DNA of 64,000 nt from Channallabes apus (taxonomy: Eukaryota > Chordata > Actinopteri > Siluriformes > Clariidae), in assembly GCA_030522415.1 (NCBI GenBank), contig CM060113.1:15180151-15244150 (forward strand). Reading direction: 5' to 3'. Shown here piece by piece: positions 45,256-56,321 of this stretch (position 1 is its first letter; every line of letters begins with the position of its first letter). Below the pieces are notes generated by a model. It did not search any database and was not told the DNA's origin. It saw only the letters and a program-made list of their open reading frames with translations. A program made the translations under genes and the position numbers.

Positions 45256-45475
45256 ATTGTGAAGCATGCGTGTATCAAACACGGCAAATTTTGGCATCTA
45301 TAACCTCGGTCAGGTGACGTCATCTGATGAAGCGCACCTGCAGGTTATAAATAGGAGTGAACCGGAAACATTCCTCAGATCTTTCCGTCTTCAGCACGCA
45401 TTGCGTGTGTGTGCCTAAGCAAACAGATTGATAAATAAATAAATAAATAAAGAGAAGCATTTACTCACCGCTATT

Positions 45476-46839
45476 ATGGCTGAGTTTCGTGCTAGATGCA
45501 TACCTCCGTGTGATAGACCTCTTTCAGAGGGCGATCTTCACGAGTATTGCTTCCAATGTTTGGGTGAAAATCACGCTCTCCTTGGGCTTCAAGGTGACTG
45601 CGAGCAATGTGACTTACTCCCCATAAAAATTCTTTGCGCGCGCCTCGCTTTCTTCAAGGAGAAACCACGAGCTGCCGCGCATTCCTGGGGCTCACGTGCG
45701 GATCTGGAAGAAGCGTACAAGACGGAGTTTCCCCTCCTATCTCTCGCGCTTTCTCCGGATGGGGAAGTTTCTCCGTCCGCCTTGCAAGCGCACCCCGGCG
45801 CTTCTTGTGATTGTGCAGGAGAGACCTCCTCCCTTGCTTCCGCGGAAATGGAAGTAATTTCCTCAGAACGCTCCTCTATTTATGACAGAGTTTGAGGAGC
45901 AGATCGAAGTTATTACACGCGCAGTCGAGTGGCTGCATATTGACTGGCAGCAGGAGCAAGCTTTTCCCAAACGATCAAAACTAGATGACAGATTTCTGTC
46001 AGGTGGCCAGGGGGGCGGAGCCTCAACGACACTCTCTACCCTTTTTCAGCGACCTCCACAGCAAGTTAACTTGCTCTTGGAGCACGCCCTATTCATCCCG
46101 TGTTTTCGTGCCATCGACTTCGATTTATTCAAATATCGTTGATGCAGAAGCACAGGGTTATACAATGATGCCACAGATAGAAGAGACGCTTGTGGGCTAT
46201 CTCTCTCCTGGGACATCATCATCTCTGAAAAAGCCAGCACTTCCCTCCAAGCCATGCAGACTTTCATCTGCCTTGCTGGGAAAAGGTTTCCAAGCAGCAG
46301 GTCAGGCTGGTGCTTCTCTGCACACCATGGCGGTCTTGCAAGCGTACCAGGCTGATCTGCTAAAAGACCTGAGCACTGGCGGCACTGACGATGATGGGTC
46401 GTTTTTAGAACTACGCCGAGCCACAGACCTGTCTCTCTGCTCAACCAAGCAGACGGCCCGTGCTATCGGCCGTTCTATGACCTCCCTGGTTTCTGCAGAG
46501 AGGCACCTGTGGTTAAACCTTACGGGCATCAAGGATAAGGATCGTGCGTTCCTCCTTGATGCCCCTATCTTGCCCTCTGGCCTGTTTGGCGATGCTGTTG
46601 ATTCCGTCGCCACCAGGTTTAGGGGGCGGAATTATACGAACAGGCTTTTGGAAAATTTCTTCCTCGCTGTGCTCAAGATTCGGGACCGTCGTCTACCCAG
46701 TCTCGACCAGGTCCATCTCTCGCCAGGCAAGAGGCGAAAAAGAAAGTGTGAGCAAAGTGCCCTCCCTGGCACCCTCAGGGGATCGGTGTTCATGCTCCGC
46801 CGCCATTGGTGTTTTGGACAACACCGGTCTCCAACATGA
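45476..46839 (+). pseudogene. DIRS gag-like ORF, frameshifted
   Basis: ATG at 45476 opens a frame of 139 codons with a Cys-rich start (CIPPCDRPL, YCFQCLGENHALLG, CEQCDLLP). It then shifts frame near 45890 and again near 46000 before a long frame to 46839 with SSALLGKGFQAAGQAGASLH, LLKDLSTGG and RSMTSLVSAERHLWLNLTGI. This layout fits the gag of fish DIRS elements. No catalytic motif is visible. Confidence 0.6.
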
Positions 46840-47049
46840 GGTTAGCTTTTCAGTCAGTCCCTGCCTTAGTCCAGGATGCCGAATTTCTAATGCCTCCTGA
46901 GGGACAGCACAATGTCCCCTCTACTACTCTCTGACTCCTCTAACTCCCCTGGGTCTGGACGCAATGGCCCACACGTGCGTTATTGATAGCGCCCCTTTGG
47001 CCGACCAGAGTGCGGTTCTCGGATCTAATATCCGAGTCTCATTGACACC

Positions 47050-47640
47050 ACTTTTGAACCACTAGAGTCAGCGCCTGTCAGGCTTCTGACTCTTAAGATG
47101 GTTTTCCTCATGGCCATTACCTCTCTAAAGAGGATTGGAGATCTGCAGGCTTTGTCCCCATCCTGCCTAGACTTTGCCCCTGGGATAGACAAAGCTATTC
47201 TACATCCTCACCCGAACTATCTTCCAAAAGTTCCATTCTCAACCATGCACCCTGTCGTTCTCAAAGCATTCTGTCCTCCGCCTTTTACAGCTCCGGAGCA
47301 GGAAAGACTTCACTTACTGTGTCCAGTACGTGCTCTTCAGATTTACGTCCACTAGCCAGTGGTGTAAGTCAGAGCAGCTTTTTATATGCTATGGGGGCCG
47401 CAACCGGGGGGGGGGGGAGGTGGGGGCGCTACACCACAAACGCTGTCACACTGGGTGAGAGATGCTATTGCTCTAGCCTATGAGGCGCGTGGTCACACTT
47501 TGCCTCTAGGTATCAGGGCTCATTCGACCAGGGGGATTGCCTCATCTATTGCGCTCGCAAGCAAGTGTGTGATGCGTCAGGTTGGTCCTCTCCGCACACA
47601 TTTATCAGATTGTCTGGATAGTTCATGCTACTCCGGGCTC
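47050..47640 (+). pseudogene. DIRS tyrosine recombinase, disrupted
   Basis: Contains APVRLLTL, then MVFLMAITSLKRIGDLQALS (the first conserved Arg region), FCPPPFTAPEQERLHLLCPV, and RDAIALAYEARGH with RAHSTRGIASSIAL (HxxR region). A stop near 47353, a G-run expansion around 47406-47425 and loss of the C-terminal catalytic-Tyr segment make it inactive. Confidence 0.7.
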
Positions 47641-48084
47641 ACGTGTCCTCGAGTCAGCCTCCCAGAGCTAGCTAGCTCTGAGACCTCCTTGGCCTTTGTG
47701 CGCATCCGCTACACAACCTCAGGGGTCCAGACACTTGCAGTGCGGCGGCGTTGGTATTCTCGTTCCCATAGCGCTTTCACGCAGCATCGAGTGCAGCTTT
47801 TGAAAGGGAACATCTCGGGTTACTTTGCTGTAACCCTGTTCCCTGAAAAAGCGGGAACGAGATGCTGCGCTCCAATGCCGCACTGCTTAAATTTTCAGAC
47901 AAAATTTATCTGAGGAATGTTTCCGGTTCACTCCTATTTATAACCTGCAGGTGCGCTTCATCAGATGACGTCACCTGACCGAGGTTATATATGCCAAAAT
48001 TTGTCGTGTTTGACATGCTTCACAACTGGCAACACGAAAAGATGTTCCCATAGCGTTACAACAAAGTAACCCGAGACGTTTTCT

Positions 48085-48646
48085 GTGTCTCATTATTGGG
48101 AAGTTGTAAACTAGCAAAGTATGACTGCAATTCCTTTTAAACTATGTCAATGTTCGATTCCTCTGTATAAGGAAACAAGACCGAAAATCTAATTATAACT
48201 ACGTAAGCAAAATAAAACAAATAATCCCTGAATCTGTGGCATGGCATGGCAATGGTTTACTTCTTACCTACAGTAGAAGGTAGGTTGTATGATGTGACAT
48301 CCACATCTGCCCCATGCAGACTATCTACTGGTGTTTCACTGTCCACTGGGCTAAGAAATTTATTAAACTAAGCTAATTAAAATTGACTATATGGAACATT
48401 GTTCTTTTCCTTTTTTTTTTTTTTTTTTTTTACAATACTTCTTTTCCAAAAATATTAAGTGAAAAGAATCTGCTAGAATCTGACCTAGATAGAACTGCTA
48501 AGACCTGAATTCTTATCTTAAAATAATAATCTTTTCTGACTTTAATTGCTATGGGGAACAGTGCTAGATTGTCCGGTATACTGCAGATAGTTGGTAAAAA
48601 TGGATAGGCTTTAAAGGAGGTTGCACAGAGAATTATTACATTCATA
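48085..48646. repeat. Diverged duplicated block, copy 2
   Basis: Continues the block interrupted by the DIRS element (GGAAGTTGTAAACTAGCAAAG) and matches 28190-28500 in order (TTTTCCAAAAATA, GACCTGAAT, CTGCAGATAGTTGGTAAA). No gene. Confidence 0.6.
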
Positions 48647-50281
48647 CATGGGCGTAAATTTCATTTAACAATAGGGGGGGGGTCAATAAATATAAAATTT
48701 CTCATGAGCAATTTTTGAAGGGGACACATATAATACAGTCAAATTGTACTCATAAAGATATGTTCCCACAGTGAAAAACTTTGCTTCTATCATTATTATT
48801 GTAGTATTTTCAAAGTTTTTCTCAGGTTCAATGACAAAGCAGATTTTTCAAAAACTATTTGTTGCATTGTTTATGTTGTTTACAGTCAAGCCATCAACAT
48901 ACAATAAAATGTAAACATGAGATCTAAACTAAAAACTGTGCTCCCTGTGCTGGTGCTGGCAATATCATCTCTTTGTTCTGCTGTCCCCGGCTCCCTCCCT
49001 GGTCCTGGAATCTGTCCCTTCCTCTACTCTCACTGTCTCAGAACAGACTGACTACTGAAGCAGAAAAAATGCAGGGAAAGATGTTTTCCATACTCATAAT
49101 AACTAACTTGTTTGCATTACACTTGTTAAATTGAAAGATCATACTGTAAATTGGTGAGCCTATTACTTTCTACTGAACAGCCACAACTCCGAAAACATTA
49201 AAGAAATTGTTCACCCAAAAAAAAAAAAATAATAAAAAATCTGTCATTATCCCTTCAATAAAAGCACCAGACTTACCCGACACTGTAGATCTGATTGACC
49301 CTGGTCGACCTGTCCTTCAATAATTTCTGTCTCATTTGCCTGTGATTGATATTGTGACATTAGTATTTTCATAAGCACCCATTCTTAAAGCCAAATTGCC
49401 TTAATATGTGAACTTGTACTTACTTGGCGTTTAGGTGAACTGAAAAATGATCTTATGTCCATTTATCTATGACACTGCAAGGCAAGTTTATTTATACTGT
49501 AGCACATTTCATACACAATGGTCATTCAAATTGCTTTACATAAAGAAAGTAAAACTATCAAAAAATAATCACAACAATAAAAACAAGGAATTAAAATTGT
49601 ATTTAAAATTAATGAAGACACTTAGAACAGAATGGATATTGATTATACAATACAGTGGTGTCAGTTTGGACTAGGCACAGTGCTCATTTAGTGAATGTAC
49701 AGCTAAACAATATGCTAATTGTAGCCGTTAATGTTAAGTTAACATTATGCCAAGTCGTCCCAAATTAAACACTGCATGGGAAACGGAGTTTGTCGTGTTA
49801 GTTGCAGTGCACTATGTAAACAAGCTATTGTAAACAAGCTAACATTAACTAGATAAGTAATCATTTAATCGCTAATACAGCAGATTCATGGGAAATTACA
49901 TCGGTAATCAGCATTTTTGCCGCAACTAATTTATGAATGAGTCTGCATCAACTACATTAAAGAGAATCGCTTTATTTTATACAGTTAATAAAATACCCTA
50001 CTTACTGGAGTTTAACATTAATTGAGCCGCAGTCACAAACCTGACCTGAACTGGGAAAGCAGGAGGCAGTGGGACAAACCACTGGGAGGAAGCGGAGGGG
50101 GAAGGGGAACTCAACTATTCCTAAATGCATTTTTTGCGGGGGGGTGGGGGGGGGGGGTTCTACTTACACAATTATCTTAGGTATACATACATATATGAAT
50201 GCGGGTTTTTTTTTTGGGGGGGGGACAACCCGCGGATTGGGGGGACATGTCCCCTCCGTCCCCCCGGGATTTACGCCCCTG
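48647..50281. mobile_element. hAT-type non-autonomous element, 1.6 kb
   Basis: Ends CATGGGCGTAAAT and inverted CAGGGGCGTAAAT. Flanks CATTCATA (48639-48646) and CATTTATA (50282-50289) agree at 7 of 8 positions. G/C runs lie near both ends. No transposase frame was recognised. Confidence 0.7.
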
Positions 50282-50686
50282 CATTTATAACTTCTTTTTC
50301 AACCATAATGTCATAGAAACACCGCTTATTCCCTAGCCATCAAATTCGTGTGCTACAGTTTGAAATCAGAAATTTGATCTGTTGAACTAAAACACTTCGG
50401 TGAGGAAGCATAGACTCACCTGTCACCTGTTAACACTTATCTCTCATTAACATTACTTTGTTTGTAACAGTCCAACTTCAGACCAAATCAACATGCTTAT
50501 ATCTCACCAGGTTTCTTAGTGTGCTACAAGCGTAATATATTGCAATCATAAGCGCAGACCTATTATGCAAAATAAATGTCTTTGTAATTTGGAGACATTT
50601 AGATGTGTCTCCAGTGTACACATATTTCAGTTGGAGCATTAACAGATACACATACAGTATGATTGTTAAAGAAATAGTAATATCCT

Positions 50687-50773
50687 TTTCATTCATTCAT
50701 TTTCTATACCGCTTAATCCTGTGTTCAGGGCCGCGGGGGACCTGGAGCCTATCCCAGGAGACTTTGGGCACTA
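50687..50773 (-). mobile_element. SINE 3' tail fragment
   Basis: Reverse complement of the tail at 58310-58395: CCTGGGATAGGCTCCAGGTC and GGATTAAGCGGTATAGAAAA followed by (ATGA)n. The 5' head is absent. Confidence 0.75.
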
Positions 50774-50944
50774 GAAAAAAATCTATGAAAAAAGATAGCG
50801 AGTAGTAGCCAGTAAACTAATTACTTCAGGAAGTAAAGAACAAATAAAAGTATTTTGACTACTATAGTAGCACCTACAGAGGATTACATTTATGCTTTAT
50901 AACAAACCATAATGACATTAGTTTGTCAAGTTTTAGTAAATTTT

Positions 50945-51050
50945 GACTTGAAAAACGAGCGTCATAAGTTTCATAATTATCTTTTGATTGTGTAAAGCTG
51001 CTTTGCAACAATGGCAATTGTTAAAAGCGCTATACAAATAAATGTTTGTT
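50945..51050 (+). mobile_element. L2-like LINE 3' tail
   Basis: TTTTGATTGTGTAAAGCTGC, AAAAGCGCTATACAAATAAA and a TGTTTGTTTAAT tail match the end of a widespread fish LINE family. Confidence 0.5.
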
Positions 51051-51381
51051 TAATGTAATTGAAGCTAGGAGTGTAAAATATCATATCTCATCTAAAGAGC
51101 TTTCTGTAAATGAAATCATCACGGAAGAGGAGTTTAATATACGGTGTTTAAAGAAACCTGGATTAAACACAATGAGCTTTCACCGTCCCACCAACAGGCC
51201 AGCTTTCTGCTCAAAGGTACTCCAGTTGTCTATAAAGCCCACACTGTTTTCAGGGCACCACCTGGATCCAGTGAGTCTGAATTTTATTGTTAGGAGATGG
51301 AATCCGTTTGTTGTTCTTAGACGAAGAAACTCCTGCCTTCTCCAAAAAGCGGAAAAACAAGAAAAACGGAAAGCCCAATAA
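51046..51381 (+). pseudogene. Possible L2-like LINE endonuclease N-terminus relic
   Basis: A 111-codon frame whose first 45 residues (ARSVKYHISS, NEIITEEEFNIRCLKKPGL) resemble the degenerate start of a LINE endonuclease (RSVKNK...NELI...LDVLCLTETWL pattern). The rest is not recognised. It could also be chance. Confidence 0.3.
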
Positions 51382-52117
51382 GGGTCATTCTTCATTTGTG
51401 GTGGCAAGTGGTGTCCTCTACTTTACAACTGTTAAAATAAACTTTAACTACCAATAAATCATAAAATGTTTGCATATTTGTATTCTATAGGGTAAATACA
51501 ATTTGTGCACTATTAATAGTTACATATTTATTTCAAAATACATATTTAATTGAGTTTGAGACTCAATCTATTTGGACTACTTTCTGTGTCTAAAGGTCTA
51601 AAGGTTTATTCTAAGTCTAAGCTCAATATAATTTACCCTAACATCTCATCCATTTGTGACAGATACAAGTGTCAAGTCTTAAGTTGTCGTTTAAAGGTGG
51701 CACTTCCTCCCTCTTTTTATGGATGGATGAACAAGTTGCTTTTTATTTGTATCTTGACACAATCTGGTACAAAAATGCAAAAGCTATGAAAAAGTTCATC
51801 TACATGAGGGGACCTTTTTGGAATTTTCTTTTAGACAATAATTTGTTCACATATTATACTATATATTAGTTATAATTTGATGAATTATTTGTGAATTTAC
51901 TACAGTTTTCAGATTGTCAGTTATCAAATTTCTTTGGGCTTCTTTTTTTTGTGCAAAATATATTTTATACTCTGGGTTTTTCTTAAAAGCCATCTCCTAC
52001 TCCATTTAATTTACTTAAAAAAAGGAAAGAGTTGTGAATACGTAAGGAAGTTTAAATTAATTTGTCTATTTGTTTCTTTGTTTATTTTAGATAAGTAATC
52101 ATTTAATCATGACATTA
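51382..52117. other. Non-coding AT-rich interval
   Basis: Nothing recognised. Short open frames are unsupported. Confidence 0.45.
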
Positions 52118-52125
52118 CTTCATGT

Positions 52126-52478
52126 CAGGGCCGGTTCTAGACCAGACCATATGGGAGGGCAGTCAGAAATTTCAAGGGGGCATCATGGTCTAGCATTGTT
52201 TTTTCCCCAGATCATACGACCGGGTGTAGGGGGATGGTGCGCGCGTTGAGATCATGTGACCGGGGACGGCCTGTGATATCTAATACCCTATTGTGTAGTG
52301 TCTCTTTTTAGGCGAATTTTTCCGCTACCGCAGATCATTTTATCAACTTGTTATAAATTCATTTTGTGAGTATATTAACATGTGCTTTCTCAACATTTAA
52401 AAATTTTTTATTTGAGGGGGCAAGACATTTATTTGAGGAGGCGCTGCCCCCTCTTGCCCCCCCATAGAACCGGCCCTG
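52126..52478. mobile_element. hAT-type MITE with perfect 8-bp target duplication
   Basis: CTTCATGT at 52118-52125 and 52479-52486. Ends CAGGGCCGGTTCTAGA and inverted CAGGGCCGGTTCTATG. 353 bp, no coding. Confidence 0.9.
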
Positions 52479-52561
52479 CTTCATGTTAAATACATTTCTC
52501 ATGTTAGGGAGATTCTTTTAAAAGTGGTAAATACAGTAATTAAAAATTTTTTGGAAAATAT

Positions 52562-52911
52562 TGTCATGCGCACTCAGCCGCGACCGGCACTAAGACCCGG
52601 AAGTAAGACGGTCGCGAACCTGAAACCATAAAAGGAAACAAGATGGCGCCGCACATCGCTCTGTCATTGAGTTTTGCCCATGCCACATCGGAATCGTTTG
52701 TTTGCACGTGAGTTTTTCAGACTGAGTGTGTGTTTATAGGACGCGGGTTAGATTGTGTTTTTCTCTTGCTCATTTAGTTTGAGAGTCCTAATAACAAATC
52801 GCGTGATTATCCTGCCCGCTCGTGTCCATCCGCGTTTGGGTTTACCATTCACGCTACAGGGCTAACTGCTAAAGCCAAGTCTTTCTGGTCTCCTCGGGTT
52901 AGTTCGTGACA
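52562..52911 (+). repeat. 5' LTR of gypsy copy 2
   Basis: 350 bp, TGTCATGCGC to GTTCGTGACA. GCTCTGTCATT at 52658-52668 lies about 30 bp after ATAAAAG. It pairs with AATGACGGAGC at 52913-52923 with one G:U-type mismatch, supporting the self-priming layout. Confidence 0.82.
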
Positions 52912-52913
52912 GA

Positions 52914-53800
52914 ATGACGGAGCCCAAAGCAGTAAACCCAGCGGATCACGCGCGCTTATGCGATGTAGTTGACCAGCATGCTATGCTAATCAACAAGCTA
53001 ACCGGAGAGCTCTACACTCTGCGCCGGAGTGTCCAAGACGTCGCGGCCTTGCACCGCGAGGTTGCGGAGCTCAAGCGGGAGAAAGCGAGCCTCGGTGCGG
53101 CTGTTGATGGCATGGCTAGCGGTCCGCCCGCCACAGCGGCCGCGGCCCCGCACCAAACCCCACCCCCCATTCTATGTTTTCCTTGCATTACCGGATAAAT
53201 GGGATGGCACGGATGGGAAGTGCTGACGAGTTCACCCATCAGCTCAAATTGACCTTCGAACATCCCGCGGACGAGGTGGAGACCGACACGTAGCTCTACC
53301 ATCTGTGACAGGGAGGATTGTCCGTGAGCAGGTATACTGCAGAGTTCCAGACCCTCGCCATCCAGATCTCGTGGGGAGACGCAGCCCTCCGGACATCCTA
53401 CTTCGAGGGACTGGCTCCTCGGATTAAGGATGAGCTAGCCGGACGAGAACTCCCAGCCACACTAGAGGGGCTGATCCAGCTGGCTCTCCGTATTGACCAG
53501 CACCTCCTCTCTCGTCCGAAACCAGCACCTCGAACCCTGCCGCCCGCACCCACCTATTCATATGCTGCACCAAGACCACCATCCACCTTCACCACTGCCT
53601 TCCCCGGACGTGTCGGATCTCCACCCCCTGCCGTGGTTGACACCGGAGCCGGGGAACCCATGCAACTAGGGTGCGCCTCCCTGACCGTGGCGGAACGCGA
53701 GAGACGCTATCGCGAGGGATTGTGGCTCAGCGGCGCACCACCAAGCGACCTGTCCATCCCGTCCGGGAAACGCCCAGCCCCGGTGAACGACAGGAGAGTC
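52914..53800 (+). pseudogene. gag of gypsy copy 2
   Basis: ATG two bases after the LTR; MTEPKAVNPADH and a coiled-coil-like region with 8 extra residues compared with copy 1. A deletion of about 150 bp at about 53222 removes most of the capsid-like region and shifts frame into TGA. The frame resumes from about 53318 (YTAEFQTLAIQI). The zinc knuckle seen in copy 1 is destroyed by another small deletion near 53722. Confidence 0.8.
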
Positions 53801-56321
53801 TCACCGGGCACCATCCACCTCTCCGCCATGACCGAAACCACCACTTCTTGCCTCACGGTTCAGGTAATCCTCGACCTTGGCCACAAGCGGGTCCGAAGTA
53901 CCGCGTTCATCGATTCCGGTGCCGCGAGTAACTTCATTGACTCGATGTATGCCAAAGGATTGGGGGTAAGAATTGAGGCGTTATCCCAGCCTATGAAGAT
54001 CGCCTCCGTCGACGGGCGGCCCCTTTCATCTAGCCCCATCACCCAACAGACCCAACCCATCTCTCTCAACCTCGGCCAGAACCAAGAACAAATTCAGTTT
54101 CACCTCACATCCATCTCCTCTCCACCTCTCATCCTCGGATATCCCTGGCTACTGAAACACGACCCCCTGATTTCCTGGACACAGAACCGGATCCTTCAGT
54201 GGGGGCCGACCTGCACCGAATTATGCCTATGGGCCACTCCACGGAGTCCGAAGCCCCCGACATCGACATCCACGCCATACCTTCGCCCTATCGGGACCTG
54301 GCTGAGGTGTTCTGTAAACGCCGAGCCCATCACCTGCCACCTCACCGTCCCTATGATCTGGCCATTGAACTCCAGCCGGGTTCCAAACCCCCCCGCGGCC
54401 ATCTCTACTCTCTCTCCAACAGTGAGACCAAGGTGATGGAGGAATACGTTACTAGCGCTCTGCGACACGACACCATCCGACCATCACCTGCAGCCGCGGG
54501 GTTCTTCTTCGTAAAGAAGAAAGGGGGCGAACTTCGCCCGTGTGTCGATTATCGGGGGCTCAATAAAATCACCATAAGGAACCATAACCCATTGCCTCTT
54601 ACCAACTCAGCCCTGGACGCCCTCTCTGGTGCCACTGTGTTCACTAAGTTGGACAACCGGAGCGCCTTAAACTTGGTGCGCATCAGAGAGGGTGATGAGT
54701 GGAAGACGGCCTTTATCACCCCCACCGGACATTATGAGAGCCTGGTCATCCCGTTTGGACTCTGTAACGCACCCTCGGCCTTCCAACAGTTCATCAACGA
54801 CGTTCTCAGGGACATGCTAGGCCGATGGGTGTTCGTCTACTTAGATGATATCCTCATCTATTAACAAACCACCGAAGAACATGTCAAACATGTTAGGGCT
54901 GTTCTAAAGAGATTGCTCGCCCACCAGCTGTACTGTAAGCTGGAAAAGTGTGCTTTTCACGAGCACTCCACCACGTTCCTGGGTTTTGTCACACCAGGGT
55001 GTGGCCATGGACCTGCAGAAGCTGGAGGTTGTACGTCACTGGCCCCTACCCAGGACACTGAAGCAGCTCCAACGCTTTCTTGGGTTTGCGAATTTCTATC
55101 GTCGCTTTACCCGGGGCTAGAGTACAGTTGCAGCACCACTCACCACACTGACCAGGCCCTCAGCCCATCCTTTCCAACTCGACTCAACTGTCATCTCCGC
55201 CTTCAAAAAGCTCTGTCACCTCTTCACCACCGCACCTATTCTCCTCCATCCAGATGCCAATCAACCATTCGTTGTGGAGGTGGACGCGTCGGAAGTGGGC
55301 GCCGGCGCCGTTCTCTCCCAGCGAGGTCCAGACCAGAAGCTACACCCTTGTGGCTTCCACTCAAAGAAATTTAACCCCACTCAGCAGCGATACGGAGTAG
55401 GGGACCGTGAACTGCTGGGCATAAAGTGGGCCTTGGAGGAATGGCGTCACTGGCTCCAGGGCGTCAGTGAGCCGTTCATCGTCTGGACGAACCATCAGAA
55501 CCTGCTCACCATCAGGAACTTGAAGCAGCTCAACCCACGACAGGCACGGTGGGCTCTATTCTTTGAACAGTACGACTTCCATCTGTCGTACCGCCCGGGG
55601 GCAAAGAACACCAAGGCCGACGCCCTCTCCCGTCAGTACGAGAGAGAGACGACCCGGGCGGATCATCCCATCACCCGGTCATCTCACCCACTCGGATCAT
55701 CGCACCTCTCCGTTGGAACATTGAAACGAGGGTCCGCCAGGCACTGACAGCAGAACCCGCGCCGGCAGGCGTGCCGCCTAGACGACTCCATGTCCCACAA
55801 CATTTAAGATCTGAAGTCCTCCAGTGGGGCCTTTCCTCGCTCGTCGCTGGACACCCAGGAACCCGACGGACCACCACCTTCATAAGACAGGCTTTCTGGT
55901 GGCCCTCGATGAGGAGTGACATCATCGAGTTCGTCCAGGCATGCCCGGTGTGTGCCAGGGCCAAGGACCAGAACTGACCTACACCCGGAGAACTCCAACC
56001 CCTTCCTGTTCCTCGACGGCCCTGGACACACATCGCCTTAGACTTCATCACGGGTCTGCCGGCCTCGGAGGGAAAGGACGTAATCCTAACTATCGTGGAT
56101 CGCTTCTCCAGGGCAGTGCACCTGGTGGCCCTCGCCGGACTCCCGTCAGCAAAAAAGATTACACATAGTCCGATTGCATGGGTTCCCAAAGGACACCGTC
56201 TCAGACAGAGGCCCCCAGTTCACCGCCCGGTTCTGGCGGGCTTTCTGCAGTCTGATCAATTCAACCTGCAGTCTGTCTTCTGGTTACCACCCCCAGACTA
56301 ATGGTCAGACGGAGCGGACCA
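53801..56321 (+). pseudogene. pol of gypsy copy 2: protease, RT, RNase H, integrase part
   Basis: Order: protease with FIDSGAASNFID (near 53910); RT with [25 protein letters not shown] and YLDD near 54840, then TAA at 54862; RNase H at about 55260-55640 ([31 protein letters not shown]); integrase zinc domain at about 55790-55975 (GHPGTRR, CPVCARAKDQN, then TGA); catalytic core with [15 protein letters not shown] and [11 protein letters not shown] up to the hAT insertion. At least five frame breaks. The reaction, in an intact relative, is copying of the element RNA and integration of the cDNA. Confidence 0.82.

Larger units (their letters stand above)
45190..48075 (+). mobile_element. DIRS-like retroelement with inverted terminal repeats, RT region deleted
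   Basis: The left end (about 45190-45400) and right end (about 47925-48075) are inverted copies sharing AACCTCGGTCAGGTGACGTC, CTGCAGGTTATAAATAGGAG and GGAACATCTTTTCGTGTTGCC. A further inverted copy of the outermost sequence lies internally at about 47755-47850. Gag-like and tyrosine-recombinase coding parts are present; RT/RNase H between them is missing. Sequence matching the flanks of 25.8-26.1 kb continues on both sides, showing an insertion into a duplicated block. Confidence 0.8.
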
